Shown here piece after piece: positions 1-14,200 of a stretch of 64,000 nt of DNA. Every line of letters begins with the position of its first letter. Positions within the stretch are counted from its first letter, which is position 1. Source of the stretch: Cordylochernes scorpioides (lineage: Eukaryota; Arthropoda; Arachnida; Pseudoscorpiones; Chernetidae); contig CP092879.1 of assembly GCA_030710605.1 (NCBI GenBank), forward strand, positions 47,675,946 through 47,739,945, read 5' to 3'. Both the position numbers and the translations under genes were made by a program. A model generated the notes under the pieces. That model saw nothing but the letters and a program-made list of their open reading frames with translations. It was not told where the DNA came from and did no database searches.

Positions 1-1425
1 CCCCCTCCCTCCTAACTGAATAATCGACACCCTTCCTCCTATCTTAATAATCGCCCCCCTCACTCCTATCTAAATGATTGCCCACCTTCCTCTTAACTGA
101 AAAATCGCCCCCCTCCCTCTTAACTGAATATTCGCCCCCCTCCCTTCTATCTAAATAATGGCCCCCCTCCCTCCTAACTGAATAATCGCCCCCTTCCTCC
201 TATCTAAATAATCGCCCCCCTCACTCCTTGCAGAATAATCGCACCCCTCCTTCCTAACTGAATTATCGCCCCCCTCCCTCCCAACTAAATAATCGCCCCT
301 TCCCCTTCTATCTAAATAATAGCCCCCTCCCTCCTAACTGAATAATAGCCCCTCTCCCTCCTAACTAAATAATCGCTCTCGCTTCCTCCTAACTGAATAT
401 TTGCCCCCCTCCCTCCTAACTGAATAATCGCCCTCGCTCCCTCCTAACTGAATAATGGCGCACCTCCCTCCTAACTGAATAATCGCCCCCCTCCCTCCTA
501 AATAAATAATCGCTCCTCTCATTCCTATTTGAATAATCCCCCCCTCCCTTCTATTTAAATAATTCCCCCCTCCCTCCCTCCTAACTAAATAATCGCCCCC
601 CTCCCTCCTAACTTAAAATAGCCCCCCTCTCTTCTAACTAAATAATAGCCCCCCTCCGTCCTAGTTAAATAATCGCCCCCCTACTTCCTAGCTGAATAAT
701 GGCCCCAATCCCTCCTAGCTTTATAATCGCCTTCCTCCCTCCTAGATGAATAATCGCCCCTCTCCCCTCCTAAATAAATAATCGCCCGCTCCCCTCCTAG
801 CTGAATAAATGCCCCACCCTCCTAAATAAATAATGGCCCCCTTCCTCCTAACTGAATAATGGCCCCCCTTCCTCCTAACTGAATAATAGCCCCCCCTACC
901 TCCTAACTGAATAATGGCCCCCTTCCTCCTAACTGAATAATGGCCCCCCTCCCTCCTAACTAAATAATAGCCCCCCTCCCTCCTAACTATATGATAGCCC
1001 CCTCCCTCCTAAATTAATAATTGTCCCCCTCTCTCATAACTAAATAATCGCCCACTCCCTCCTAACTGAATAATCGCCCCCGTCCCTCCTAACTGAATAA
1101 TCCACCCCTCCCTCTTAACTGAATATTCGCCCCCTCCCACCTAACTGAATAATTGTCCCCCTCCTTCCTAACTGAATAATGCCCCCCCCCCTCCCTGCTA
1201 TCTAAATAATCGCCCTCCTCCCTTCTATCTAAATAATGGCCCCCTTCCCTTCTAACTGAATAATTGCCTCCCTCCCTCCTAAATAAATAATCGCTTCCCT
1301 CCCTCCTATCTGAATAATCGCCCCCATACCTCCTAACTGAATAATGGCCCCCCTCCCTCCTAACTAAACAATGGCCCCCCCTCTCCCAACTGAATAATCG
1401 CCCTTCCGTTCTTCCTATTTAAATA

Positions 1426-1552
1426 ACACTGATAGACAAAACTTAAGGAAGTTGAACCTTATAGCATATATATATATCTCTCAGAGTTATTGTCTAAATC
1501 CCGATATATATATGCTATAAGGTACAACTTCCTTAAGTTGTGTCTATCAGTG
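1426..1552. mobile_element. Palindromic Tc1-like MITE inside satellite, copy 1
   Basis: This is a 127-bp near-perfect hairpin element flanked by TA on both sides (1,424-1,425 and 1,553-1,554). Its ends read ACACTGATAGACAAAACTTA and the inverse, and the centre is AT-rich with TATATA runs. The TA target and the CACTnATGGACAAAACTTAAG-type end are those of Tc1/mariner elements; the same end recurs at 48,018-48,757 and 51,351-51,636. It has no coding capacity. The flanking satellite units are the same as at the other two copies. Confidence 0.85.
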
Positions 1553-3429
1553 TAATCGCCCCCCTCTCCTAACTATATAATCGCCCCCCTTCCTCCTATC
1601 TAAATAATCACCCCCCTTCCTCCTATCTAAATAATCACCCTCTTCCCTCCTATCAAATTATCGCCCCCATTCATCCTATCTAAATAATAGCCCCCACCTC
1701 CTAACTGAATAAACTCCCCCCTCCCTCCTAACTAAATAAAAGCCCCCTCCCTCCTAAATGAATAATTGTTCCACTCTCTCCTAACTAAATAATCGCCCAC
1801 TCCCTCCTAACTGAAAAATCGCCCCCTCCCTCTTATCTGAAAAATCCCCCCCTCCCTCCTAACTAAATATTCGCCCCCTGCCTACTAACTGAAAAATTGT
1901 CCCCCTCCTTCCTAACTGAATAATGCCCCCCCCCCTCCCTGCTATCTAAATAATCGCCCCCCTCCTTCCTATCTAAATAATGCCCCCTCCCTTCTAACTG
2001 AATAATCGCCCCCTCCCTCCTTTCTAAATTATCGGCTCCCTGCCTCCTATCTAAATAATGCCCCCTCCCTCCTTACTGAATAATCGACACTCTTCCTCCT
2101 ATCTTAATAATCGCTACCCCTCCCTCCTATCTAAATGATCGCCCACCTTCCTCTTAACTGAATAATCGCCCCCCTCCCTCTTAACTGAATATTCGCCCCC
2201 CTCCCTTCTATCTGAATAATGGCCCCCCTCCCTCCTAACTGAATAATCGACCCCATCTCTCTCAACTAAATTATCGCCCCCTCTCTCCTAACTGAATAAT
2301 CGCCCCCCTCCCTCCCAACTAAATAATCTTCTTCCCCCTCCTATCTAAATATTCGCCCCCCTACCTCCTAACTGAATAATCGTTCCCTCTCTCCTATATA
2401 AATAATGTCCTCCCTCCCTCCTAACTGAATAATCACCCACCTCCCTCCTAACTAAATAATCGCCTCTTCCCTCCTAACTGAATAATAGCCCCCTCCCTCC
2501 TAACTGAATAATGGCCCCCCTCTCTCCTAACTGAATAATGGCCCCCCCTCCCTCCTAACTGAATAATGGCCCCACTCCCTCCTAACTGAATAAAGGCCCC
2601 CCTCCCTCCTAACTAAATAATGGCCATCCTCCCTCCTAACCGAATAATGGCCCCTCTCCCTCCTAACTAAATAATGGCGCCCATCCCTGCTAACTGAATA
2701 ATGGCCCCCCTCTCTCCTAACTGAATGATCGCCCCCCCTCCCTCCTAACTTAATGATCGCCCCCTCCCTCCTAACTAAATAATGGCCCCCCTCCCTCCTA
2801 ATTAAATAATGGCCCCCATCCCTCCTAACTGAATAATGGCCCCCCTCTCTCCTAACTGAATAATGGCCCCCCTCCCTCTTAACTGAATAATGGCCCCACT
2901 CCCTCCTAACTGAATAATTGCCCCCCTCCCTCCTAACTAAATAATGGCCATCCTCCCTCCTAACTGAATAATGGCCCCCCTCCCTCTTAACTAAATAATG
3001 GCCCCCATCCCTCCTAACTGAATAATGGCCCCCCTCTCTCCTAACTGAATGATCGCCCCCCTCCCTCCTAACTTAATGATCGCCCCCCTCCCTCCTAACT
3101 AAATAATGGCCCCCCTCCCTCCTAATTAAATAATGACCCCCCTCCCTCCTAACTGAATAAAGGCCCCCCTCCCTCCTAACTAAATAATGGCCATCCTCCC
3201 TCCTAACTGAATAATGGCCCCCCTCCCTCCTAACTAAATACTGGCCCTTATCCCTCCTAACTGAATAATGGCCCCCCTCTCTCCTAACAGAATAATGGCC
3301 CCCCTCCCTCCTAACTGAATAATGGCCCCACTCCCTCCTAACTGAATAAAGGCCCCCCTCCCTCCTAACTAAATAATGGCCATCCTCCCTCCTAACTAAA
3401 TAATGGCCCCCCTCCCTCCTAATTAAATA

Positions 3430-6400
3430 ATGACCCCCTCCCTCCTAACTGAATAATAGCCCCACTCCTTCCTAACTAAATAATGGCCTCCCTCCCTCCT
3501 AACTGAATAATAGCCCCCCTCCCTCTTAACTGTATAATAGCCCCCCTCCCTCCTAACTGAATAATGGCCCCCCCTCCCTCCTAACTAAATAATGGCCACC
3601 CTCCCTCTTTACTAAATAATAGCCCCCCTCCCTCCTCACTGAATAATGGCCCCCCTCCTCCTAACTTAATAATTGCCCCCTCCCTCCTTATTAAATAATC
3701 GCCCCCCTCCCTCCTTACTGAATAATGGCCCCCTCCCTCCTAATTGAATAATGGCCCCCCTCCCTCCTAACTGAATAATTGCCCCCCTCCCTTCTAACTA
3801 AATGATAGCCCCCCTCCCTTCTAACTAAATAATAGACCCTCTCCTCCTAACTAAATAATAGCCCTCCTCCCTCCTAACTTAAAATAGCCCCCCTCTCTTC
3901 TAACTAAATAATAGCCCCCCTCCGTCCTAGTTAAATAATCGCCCCCCTCCTTTCTAGCTGAATAATGGCCCCAATCCCTCCTAGCTTAATAATCGTCCCC
4001 TCCCTCCTAGCTCAATAATCGCCCCTCTCCCCTCCTAAATAAATAATCGCCCCCTCCCCTCCTAGCTGAATAATTGCCCCACCCTCCTAAATAAATAATG
4101 GCCCCCTTCCTCCTAACTGAATAATGGCTCCCCTCCCTCCTAACAGAATAATGGCCCCCCTCCCTCCTAAATGAATAATGGCCCACCACCTTCCTAGCTA
4201 AATAATCGCCCACTTCTCCCTCCTAGCTGAATAATACTCCCACCCTCCTAACTGAATAATGGCCCCCTCTCCCTCCTAACTGAATAATCGCCCCCCTTCC
4301 TCCTAACTGAATGAAGGCCCCCCTCCCTCCTAACTAAATAATGGCCATCCTCCCTCCCAACTGAATAATGGCCCCCCCTCCCTCCTAACTAAATAATGGC
4401 CCCATCGCTCCTAACTGAATAATGGCCCCCCCTCTCTCCTAACTGAATAATGGCCCCCCTCCCTCCTAACTGAATAATGGCCCCACTCCCTCCTAACTGA
4501 ATAATGGCCCCCCTCCCTCCTAACTAAATAATGGCCATCCACCCTCCTAAATGAATAAAGGCCTCCCTCCCTCCTAACTAAATAATGGCCCCCATCCCTC
4601 CTAACTGAATAATGGCCCCCCTCTCTCCTAACTGAATGATCGCCCCCTCCCTCCTAACTTAATGATCGCTCCCCTCCCTCCTAACTAAATAATGGCCCCC
4701 CTTCCTCCTAATTAAATAATGACCCCCCCTCCCTCCTAACTGAATAATAGCCCCACTCCTTTATATTAAATAATGGGCTCCCTCCCTCCTAACAGAATAA
4801 TAGCCCCCCTCCCTCCTAACTGTATAATAGCCCCCTCCCTCCTAACTGAATAATGGCCCCCCTCCCTCCTAACTAAATAATGGCCACCCTCCCTCTTTAC
4901 TAAATAATAGCCCCCCTCCCTCCTCACTGAATAATGGCCCCCCGCCTCCTAACTAAATAATTGCCCCCTCCCTCCTTACTAAATAATCGCCACCCTCCCT
5001 CCTAACTGAATAATGGCCCCCTCCCTCCTAACTGAAGAATGGCCACCCTCCCTCCTAACTGAATAATTGCCCCCCTCCCTCCTAACTAAATAATGGCCCC
5101 CTCCTTCCTAACTAAATAATAGACCTCTTCCCTTCTAACTAAATGATAGCCCCCCCTCCCTCCTAACTAAATAATAGACCCTCTCCTCCTAACTAAATAA
5201 TAGCCCCCCTCCCTCCTAACTTAAAATAGCCCCCCTCTCTTCTAACTAAATAATTGCCCCCCTCCGTCCTAGTTAAATAATCGCCCCCCTCCTTCCTAGC
5301 TGAATAATGGCCCCAATCCCTCCTAGCTTAATAATCGCCCCCCTCCCTCCTAGCTCAATAATCGCCCCCTCCCCTCCTAAATAAATAATCGCCCCATCCC
5401 CTCCTAGCTGAATAATTGCCCCACCCTCCTAAAAATAATGGCCCCCTTCCTCCTAACTGAATAATGGCTCCCCTCCCTCCTAACTGAATAATAGCCCCCC
5501 TTACCTCCTAACTAAATAATAGCCCCACTCCCTCCTAACTATATAATAGCCCACCTACCTCCTAACTGAATAATGGCCCCCCTCCCTCCTAACTGAATAA
5601 TGGCCCCACTCCCTCCTAACTGAATAAAGGCCCCCCTCCCTCCTAACTAAATAATGGCCATCCTCCCTCCTAACTAAATAATGGCCCCCCCCTCCCTCCT
5701 AATTAAATAATGACCCCCTCCCTCCTAACTGAATAATAGCCCCACTCCTTCCTAACTAAATAATGGCCTCCCTCCCTCCTAACTGAATAATAGCCCCCCT
5801 CCCTCTTAACTGTATAATAGCCCCCCTCCCTCCTAACTGAATAATGGCCCCCCTCCCTCCTAACTAAATAATGGCCACCCTCCCTCTTTACTAAATAATA
5901 GCCCCCCTCCCTCCTCACTGAATAATGGCCCCCCTCCTCCTAACTTAATAATTGCCCCCTCCCTCCTTATTAAATAATCGCCCCCCTCCCTCCTAACTGA
6001 ATAATGGCCCCCTCCCTCCTAATTGAATAATGGCCCCCCTCCCTCCTAACTGAATAATTGCCCCCCTCCCTTCTAACTAAATGATAGCCCCCCTCCCTTC
6101 TAACTAAATAATAGACCCTCTCCTCCTAACTAAATAAAAGCCCTCCTCCCTCCTAACTTAAAATAGCCCCACTCTCTTCTAACTAAATAATAGCCCCCCT
6201 CCGTCCTAGTTAAATAATCGCCCCCCTCCTTTCTAGCTGAATAATGGCCCCAATCCCTCCTAGCTTAATAATCGTCCCCTCCCTCCTAGCTCAATAATCG
6301 CCCCTCTCCCCTCCTAAATAAATAATCGCCCCCTCCCCTCCTAGCTGAATAATTGCCCCACCCTCCTAAATAAATAATGGCCCCCTTCCTCCTAACTGAA

Positions 6401-7260
6401 TAATGGCTCCCCTCCCTCCTAACAGAATAATGGCCCCCCTCCCTCCTAAATGAATAATGGCCCACCACCTTCCTAGCTAAATAATCGCCCACTTCTCCCT
6501 CCTAGCTGAATAATACTCCCACCCTCCTAACTGAATAATGGCCCCCTCTCCCTCCTAACTGAATAATCGCCCCCCTTCCTCCTAACTGAATGAAGGCCCC
6601 CCTCCCTCCTAACTAAATAATGGCCATCCTCCCTCCTAACTGAATAATGGCCCCCCTCCCTCCTAACTAAATAATGGCCCCATCGCTCCTAACTGAATAA
6701 TGGCCCCCCTCTCTCCTAACTGAATAATGGCCCCCCCTCCCTCCTAACTGAATAATGGCCCCACTCCCTCCTAACTGAATAATGGCCCCCCTCCCTCCTA
6801 ACTAAATAATGGCCATCCACCCTCCTAAATGAATAAAGGCCTCCCTTCCTCCTAACTAAATAATGGCCCCCATCCCTCCTAACTGAATAATGGCCCCCCT
6901 CTCTCCTAACTGAATGATCGCCCCCTCCCTCCTAACTTAATGATCGCTCCCCTCCCTCCTAACTAAATAATGGCCCCCCTTCCTCCTAATTAAATAATGA
7001 CCCCCCTCCCTCCTAACTGAATAATAGCCCCACTCCTTTATATTAAATAATGGGCTCCCTCCCTCCTAACAGAATAATAGCCCCCCTCCCTCCTAACTGT
7101 ATAATAGCCCCCTCCCTCCTAACTGAATAATGGCCCCCCTCCCTCCTAACTAAATAATGGCCACCCTCCCTCTTTACTAAATAATAGCCCCCCCTCCCTC
7201 CTCACTGAATAATGGCCCCCCCGCCTCCTAACTAAATAATTGCCCCCTCCCTCCTTACTA
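3430..7260. repeat. Higher-order duplication inside the satellite, offset ~2.28 kb
   Basis: A block of variant units near 3,430-5,000 recurs near 5,709-7,260. The stretch 4,007-4,213 and the stretch 6,286-6,492 encode identical minus-strand translations, giving an offset of 2,279 bp. Shared rare variants include the unit ending AATAATCGTCCCC, the reading TTATATTAAATAATGGG and the pair of TAGCTGAATAATTG units. The duplication is therefore of a long block and not convergent single-unit evolution. Confidence 0.85.
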
Positions 7261-8210
7261 AATAATCGCCCCCCTCCTTCCTAGCTGAATAATGGCCCCA
7301 ATCCCTCCTAGCTTAATAATCGCCCCCCTCCCTCCTAGCTCAATAATCGCCCCCTCCCCTCCTAAATAAATAATCGCCCCATCCCCTCCTAGCTGAATAA
7401 TTGCCCCACCCTCCTAAAAATAATGGCCCCCTTCCTCCTAACTGAATAATGGCTCCCCTCCCTCCTAACTGAATAATAGCCCCCCTTACCTCCTAACTAA
7501 ATAATAGCCCCACTCCCTCCTAACTATATAATAGCCCACCTACCTCCTAACTGAATAATGGCCCCCCTCCCTCCTAACTGAATAATAGCCTCCCTCCCTC
7601 CTAACTAAATAATAGCCCCCCTCCCTCCTAACTATATGATAGCCCCCTCCCTCTTAACTAAATAATTGCCCCCCTCCCTCCTAACTAAATAATAGCCTTT
7701 CCCTCCTAACTAAATAATGGCCCCCATCCCTCCTAACTAAATAATCATCCCCCTCCCTCCTAACTGAATAATTGCCCCCCTTCCTCTTAACTGAATAATC
7801 GCCCCCCCTCTCTCCTAACTAACTAATGTCCCCCCCTCTCTCCTAACTGAATAATAGCCCCCCTTCTCCCTACTAACTGAATAATCGCCCCCCTCCCCTC
7901 CTAGCTGAATAATTGCCCCACCCTCCTAAATAAATAATGGCCCCCTCTCCCTCCTAACTGAATAATGGCTCCCCTCCCTCCTAACTGAATAATAGCCCCC
8001 CCCTACCTCCTAACTGAATAATGGCTCCGCTCCCTCCTAACTGAATAATAGCCTCCCCTACCTCCTAACTGAATAATGGCCCCCCTCCCTCCTAACTGAA
8101 TAATAGCCCACCCCCTCCTAACTAAATAATAGCCCCTCTCCCTCCTAACTATATAATAGACCACCTACCTCCTAACTGAATAATGGCCCCCCTCCCTCCT
8201 AACTGAATAA

Positions 8211-11200
8211 TAGCCTCCTTCCCTCCTAACTAAATAATAGCCTCCCTCCCTCCTAACTATATGATAGCCCCCTCCCTCCTAACAAAATAATTGCCCCCCT
8301 CCCTCCTAACTAAATAATAGCCTTTCCCTCTTAACTAAATAATGGCCCCCATCCCTCCTAACTAAATAATCGTCCCCCTCCCTCCTAACTGAATAATTGC
8401 CCCCCTCCCTCCTAACTGAATAATCGCCCCCCCTCCCTCCTAACTGAATAATGGCCCCCTCTCTCCTAACTGAAAAATGCCCCCCCCCCCCTCCCTCCTA
8501 AATGAATAATTCCCCCCCCTCCCTCCTAACTGAATAATGGCCCCCCTCCCTTCTAACTGAATAATGGCTCACTTCCCTCCTAACTGAATAATGGCCCCCC
8601 TCCCTCCTAACTAAATAATGACCCCCCTCCCTCCTAAACAAAAAATAGCCCCCCTCCCTCCTAACTAAATAATGGTCCCACTCCCTCCTAACAGAATAAT
8701 GGCCCTACTCCCTCCTAAATGAATAATGGCCCACCACCTTCCTAGCTAAATAATCGCCCACTTCTCCCTCCTAGCTGAATAATACTCCCACCCTCCTAAC
8801 TGAATAATGGCCCCCTCTCCCTCCTAACTGAATAATCGCCCCCCTCCCTCCTAACTGAATAAAGGCCCCCCTCCTTCCTAACTAAATAATGGCCATCCTC
8901 CCTCTTAACCGAATAATGACCCCCCTCCCTCCTAACTAAATAATGGCCCCCATCCCTCCTAACTGAATAATGGCCCCCCTCTCTCCTAACTGAATAGTGG
9001 CCCCCCCTCCCTCATAACTGAATAATGACCCCACTCCCTCCTAACTGAATAAAGGCCCCCCTCCCTCCTAACTAAATAATGGCCATCCTCCCTCCTAACT
9101 GAATAATGTCCCCCCTCCCTCCGAACTAAATAATGGCCCCCATCCCTCCTAACTGAATAATGGCCCCCCCTCTCTCCTAACTGAATGATCGCCCCCCTCC
9201 CTCCTAACTTAATGATCGCCCCCCCTCCCTCCTAACTAAATAATGGCCCCCCTTCCTCCTAATTAAATAATGGCCCCCATCCCTCCTAACTGAATAATGG
9301 CCCCCCCTCTCTCCTAACTGAATAATGGCCCCCCCTCCCTCCTAATTGAATAATGGCCCAACTCCCTCCTAACTGAATAATGGCCCCCCTCCCTCCTAAC
9401 TAAATAATGGCCTTCCTCCCTCCTAACTGAATAATGGCCCCCCTCCCTCCTAACTAAATAATGGCCCCCATCCCTCCTAACTGAATAATTGCCCCCCTGT
9501 CTCCTAACTGAATGATCGCCCCCCTCCCTCCTAACTTAATGATCGCCCCCCTCCCTCCTAACTAAATAATGGCCCCCTCCCTCCTAATTAAATAATGACC
9601 CCCCTCCCTCCTAAATGAATAATAGCCCCATTCTTTCCTAACGAAATAATGGCCTCCCTCCCTCCTAACTGAATAATAGCCCCCCTCCCTCCAAACTGTA
9701 TAATAGCCCCCCTCCCTCCTAGCTGAATAATGGCCCCCCTCCCTCCTAACTAAATCATGGCCACCCTCCCTCTTTACTAAATAATAGCCCCCCTCCCTCC
9801 TCACTGAATAATGGCCCCCCCTCCTCCTAACTAAATAATTATCCTCCCTCCTTACTAAATAATCGCCCCCCACCCTCCTAACTGAATAATGGCCCCCCTC
9901 CCTCCTAACTGAATAATTACCCCCCTCCCTCCTAACTAAATAATTACCCCCCTCCTTCCTAACTAAATAATAGCCCCCTTCCCTTCTAACTAAATGATAG
10001 CCCCCCTCCCTCCTAACTAAATAATAGACTCTCTCCTCCTAACTAAATAATAGCCCCCCTCCCTCCTAACTTAAAATAGCCCCCCTCTCTTCTAACTAAA
10101 TAATAGCCCCCCCCCCCCCCTCCTAGTTAAATAATCGCCCCCCTCCTTCCTAGCTGAATAATGGCCCCAATCCCTCCTAGCTTAATAATCGCCCCCCTTC
10201 CTCCTAGCTCAATAATCGCCCCCCTCCCCTCCTAAATAAATAATCACCCCCTCCCCTCCTAGCTGAATAATTACCCCACCCTCCTAAATAAATAATGACC
10301 CCCTTCCTCCTAACTGAATAATGGCTCCCCTCCCTCCTAACTGAATAATAGCCCCCCCTACCTCCTAACTGAATAATGGCTCCCCTCCCTCCTAACTGAA
10401 TAATAGCCCCCCCTACCTCCTAATGAATAATGGCCCCCCTCCCTCTTAACTGAATAATAGCCCCCTCCCTCCTAACTAAATAATAGCCCCACTCTTTCCT
10501 AACTATATAATAGCCGATCTACCTCCTAACTGAATAATGGCCCCCCTCCCTCCTAACTGAATAATAGCCTCCCTCCCTCCTAACTAAATAATAGCCCTCC
10601 TCCCTCCTAACTATATGATAGCCCCCTCCCTCCTAACTAAATAATTGCCCCCCTCCCTCCTAACTAAATAATAGCCTCTCCCTCCTAACTAAATAATGGC
10701 CCCCATCCCTCCTAACTTAATAATCGTCCCCCTCCCTCCTAACTGAATAATTGCCCCGCTCCCTCCTAACTGAATAATCGCCCCCCTCCCTCCTAACTGA
10801 ATAATGGCCCCCTCCCTCCTAACTGAAAAATGGCCCTTCTCCCTCCTAACTGAATAATGCCCCCCCTCCCTCCTAACTGAATAATGGCCCCCCTCCCTTC
10901 TAACTGAATAATGGCCCACCTCCCTCCTAACTGAATAATGGCCCCCCTCCCTCCTAACTAAATAATGACCCCCTCCCTCCTAACTAAAAAATAGCCCCCC
11001 TCCCTCCTAACTAAATAATGGTCCCACTCCCTCCTAACAGAATAATGGCCCCCCTCCTTCCTAAATGAATAATGGCCCACCACCTTCCTAGCTAAAAATT
11101 CGCCCACTTCTCCCTCCTAGCTGAATAATACTCCCACCCTCCTACCTGAATAATGGCCCCTCTCCCTCCTAACTGAATAATCGCCCCCTCCCTCCTAACT

Positions 11201-14200
11201 GAATAAAGGCCCCCCCTCCCTCTTAACTAAATAATGGCCATCCTCCCTCCTAACTGAATAATGGCCCCCCTCCCTCCTAACTTAATAATGTCCTCCATCC
11301 CTCCTAACTGAATAATGGCCCCCCTCTCTCCTAACTGAATAATGGCCCCCCTCCCTCCTAAATGAATAATGGCCCCACTCCCTCATAACTGAATAAAGGC
11401 CCCCTCCCTCCTAACTAAATAATGGCCATCCTCCCTCCTAACTGAATAATGGCCCCCCTCCCTCCTAACTAAATAATGGCCCCCATCCCTCCTAACTGAT
11501 TAATGGCCCCCCTCTCTCCTAACTGAATGATCGCCCCCTCCCTCCTAACTTAATGATCGCCCCCCTCCCTCCTAACTAAATAATGGCCCCCCTCCCTCCT
11601 AATTAAATAATGACCCCCTCCCTCTTAACTGAATAATAGCCCCACTCCTTCCTAACTAAATAATGGCCTCCCTCCCTCCTAACTGAATAATAGCCCCCCT
11701 CCCTCCTAACTGTATAATAGCCCCCCTCCCTCCTAACTGAATAATGGCCCCCCTCCCTCCTAACTAAATAATGGCCACCCTCCCTCTTTACTAAATAATA
11801 GCCCCCCTCCCTCCTCACTGAATAATTGCCCCCCTCCTCCTAACTAAATAATTGCCCCCTCCCTCCTTACTAAATAATCGCCCCCCCTCCCTCCTAACTG
11901 AAAAATGGCCCCCTCCCTCCTAACTGAATAAGGCCCCCTCCCTCCTAACTGAATAATTGCCCCCCTCCCTCCTAACTAAATAATGGCCCCCCCTCCTTCC
12001 TAACTAAATAATAGCCCCCTTCCCTTCTAACTAAATGATAGACCCTCTCCTCCTAACTAAATAATAGCCCCCCTCCCTCCTAACTTAAAATAGCCCCCCT
12101 CTCTTCTAACTAAATAATAGCCCCTCTCCGTCCTAGTTAACTAATCGCCCCCATCCTTCCTAGCTGAATAATGGCCCCAATCCCTCCTAGCTTAATAATC
12201 GCCCCCCTCCCTCCTAGCTGAATAATCGCCCCCCTCCCCTCCTAAATAAATAATCGCCCCTCCCCTCCTAGCTGAATAATTGCCCCACCCTCCTAAAAAA
12301 ATAATGGCCCCCTTCCTCCTAACTGAATAATGGCCCCCCTCCCTCCTAACTAAATAATGGCCACCCCCTTCCTAATTAAATAATGACCCCCTCCCTCCTA
12401 ACTGAATAATAGCCCCACACCTTCCTAACTAAATAATGGCCTCCCTCCCTCCTAACTGAATAATAGCCCCCCTCCCTCCTAACTGTATAATAGCCCCCCT
12501 CCCTCCTAACTGAATAATGGCCCCCCTCACTCCTAACTAAATAATGGCCACCCTCCCTCTTTACTAAATAATAGCCCCCCTCCCTCCTCACTGAATAATG
12601 GCCCCCCTCCTCCTAACTAAATAATTGCCCCCTCCCTCCTTACTAAATAATCGCCCCCCTCCCTCCTAACTGAAAAATGGCCGCCTCCCTTCTAACTGAA
12701 TAATGGCCCCCCTCCCTCCTAACTGAATAATTGCCCCCCTCCCTCCTAACTAAATAAAGGCCCCCCTCCTTCCTAACTAAATAATAGCCCCCTTCCCTTC
12801 TAACTAAATGATAGACCCTCTCCTCCTAACTAAATAATAGCCCCACTCCCTCCTAACTATATAATAGCCCACCTACCTCCTAACTGAATAATGGCCCCCC
12901 TCCCTCCTAACTGAATAATAGCCCCCCTCCCTCCTAACTAAATAATATCCCCCCTCCCTCCTAACTATATGATAGCCCCCTCCCTCCTAAATGAATAATT
13001 GTCCCCCTCTCTCATAACTAAATAATCGCCCACTCCCTCCTAACTGAATAATCGCCCCCGTCCCTCCTAACTGAATAATCCACCCCTCCCTCCTAACTGA
13101 ATATTCGCCCCCTCCCTCCTAACTGAATAATTGTCCTCCTCCTTCCTAACTGAATAATGCCCCCCTCCCTGCTATCTAAATAATCGCCCTCCTCCCTTCT
13201 ATCTAAATAATGGCCCCCTTCCCTTCTAACTGAATAATTGCCTCCCTCCCTCTTAACTAAATAATCGCTTCCCTCCCTCCTATCTGAATAATCGCCCCCA
13301 TACCTCCTAACTGAATAATGGCCCCCTCCCTCCTAACTGAATAATAGCCTCCTTCCCTCCTAACTAAATAATAGCCTCCCTCCCTCCTAACTATATGATA
13401 GCCCCCTCCCTCCTAACAAAATAATTGCCCCCCTCCCTCCTAACTAAATAATAGCCTTTCCCTCTTAACTAAATAATGGCCCCCATCCCTCCTAACTAAA
13501 TAATCGTCCCCCTCCCTCCTAACTGAATAATTGCCCCCCTCCCTCCTAACTGAATAATCGCCCCCCTCCCTCCTAACTGAATAATGGCCCCCTCTCTTCT
13601 AACTGAAAAATGCCCCCCCCCCCTCCCTCCTAAATGAATAATTCCCCCCCCTCCCTCCTAACTGAATAATGGCCCCCCTCCCTTCTAACTGAATAATGGC
13701 CCACTTCCCTCCTAACTGAATAATGGCCCCCCTCCCTCCTAACTAAATAATGACCCCCCTCCCTCCTAAACAAAAAATAGCCCCCCTCCCTCCTAACTAA
13801 ATAATGGTCCCACTCCCTCCTAACAGAATAATGGCCCTACTCCCTCCTAAATGAATAATGGCCCACCACCTTCCTAGCTAAATAATCGCCCACTTCTCCC
13901 TCCTAGCTGAATAATACTCCCACCCTCCTAACTGAATAATGGCCCCCTCTCCCTCCTAACTGAATAATCGCCCCCCTCCCTCCTAACTGAATAAAGGCCC
14001 CCCTCCTTCCTAACTAAATAATGGCCATCCTCCCTCTTAACCGAATAATGACCCCCCTCCCTCCTAACTAAATAATGGCCCCCATCCCTCCTAACTGAAT
14101 AATGGCCCCCCTCTCTCCTAACTGAATAGTGGCCCCCCTCCCTCATAACTGAATAATGGCCCCACTCCCTCCTAACTGAATAAAGGCCCCCCTCCCTCCT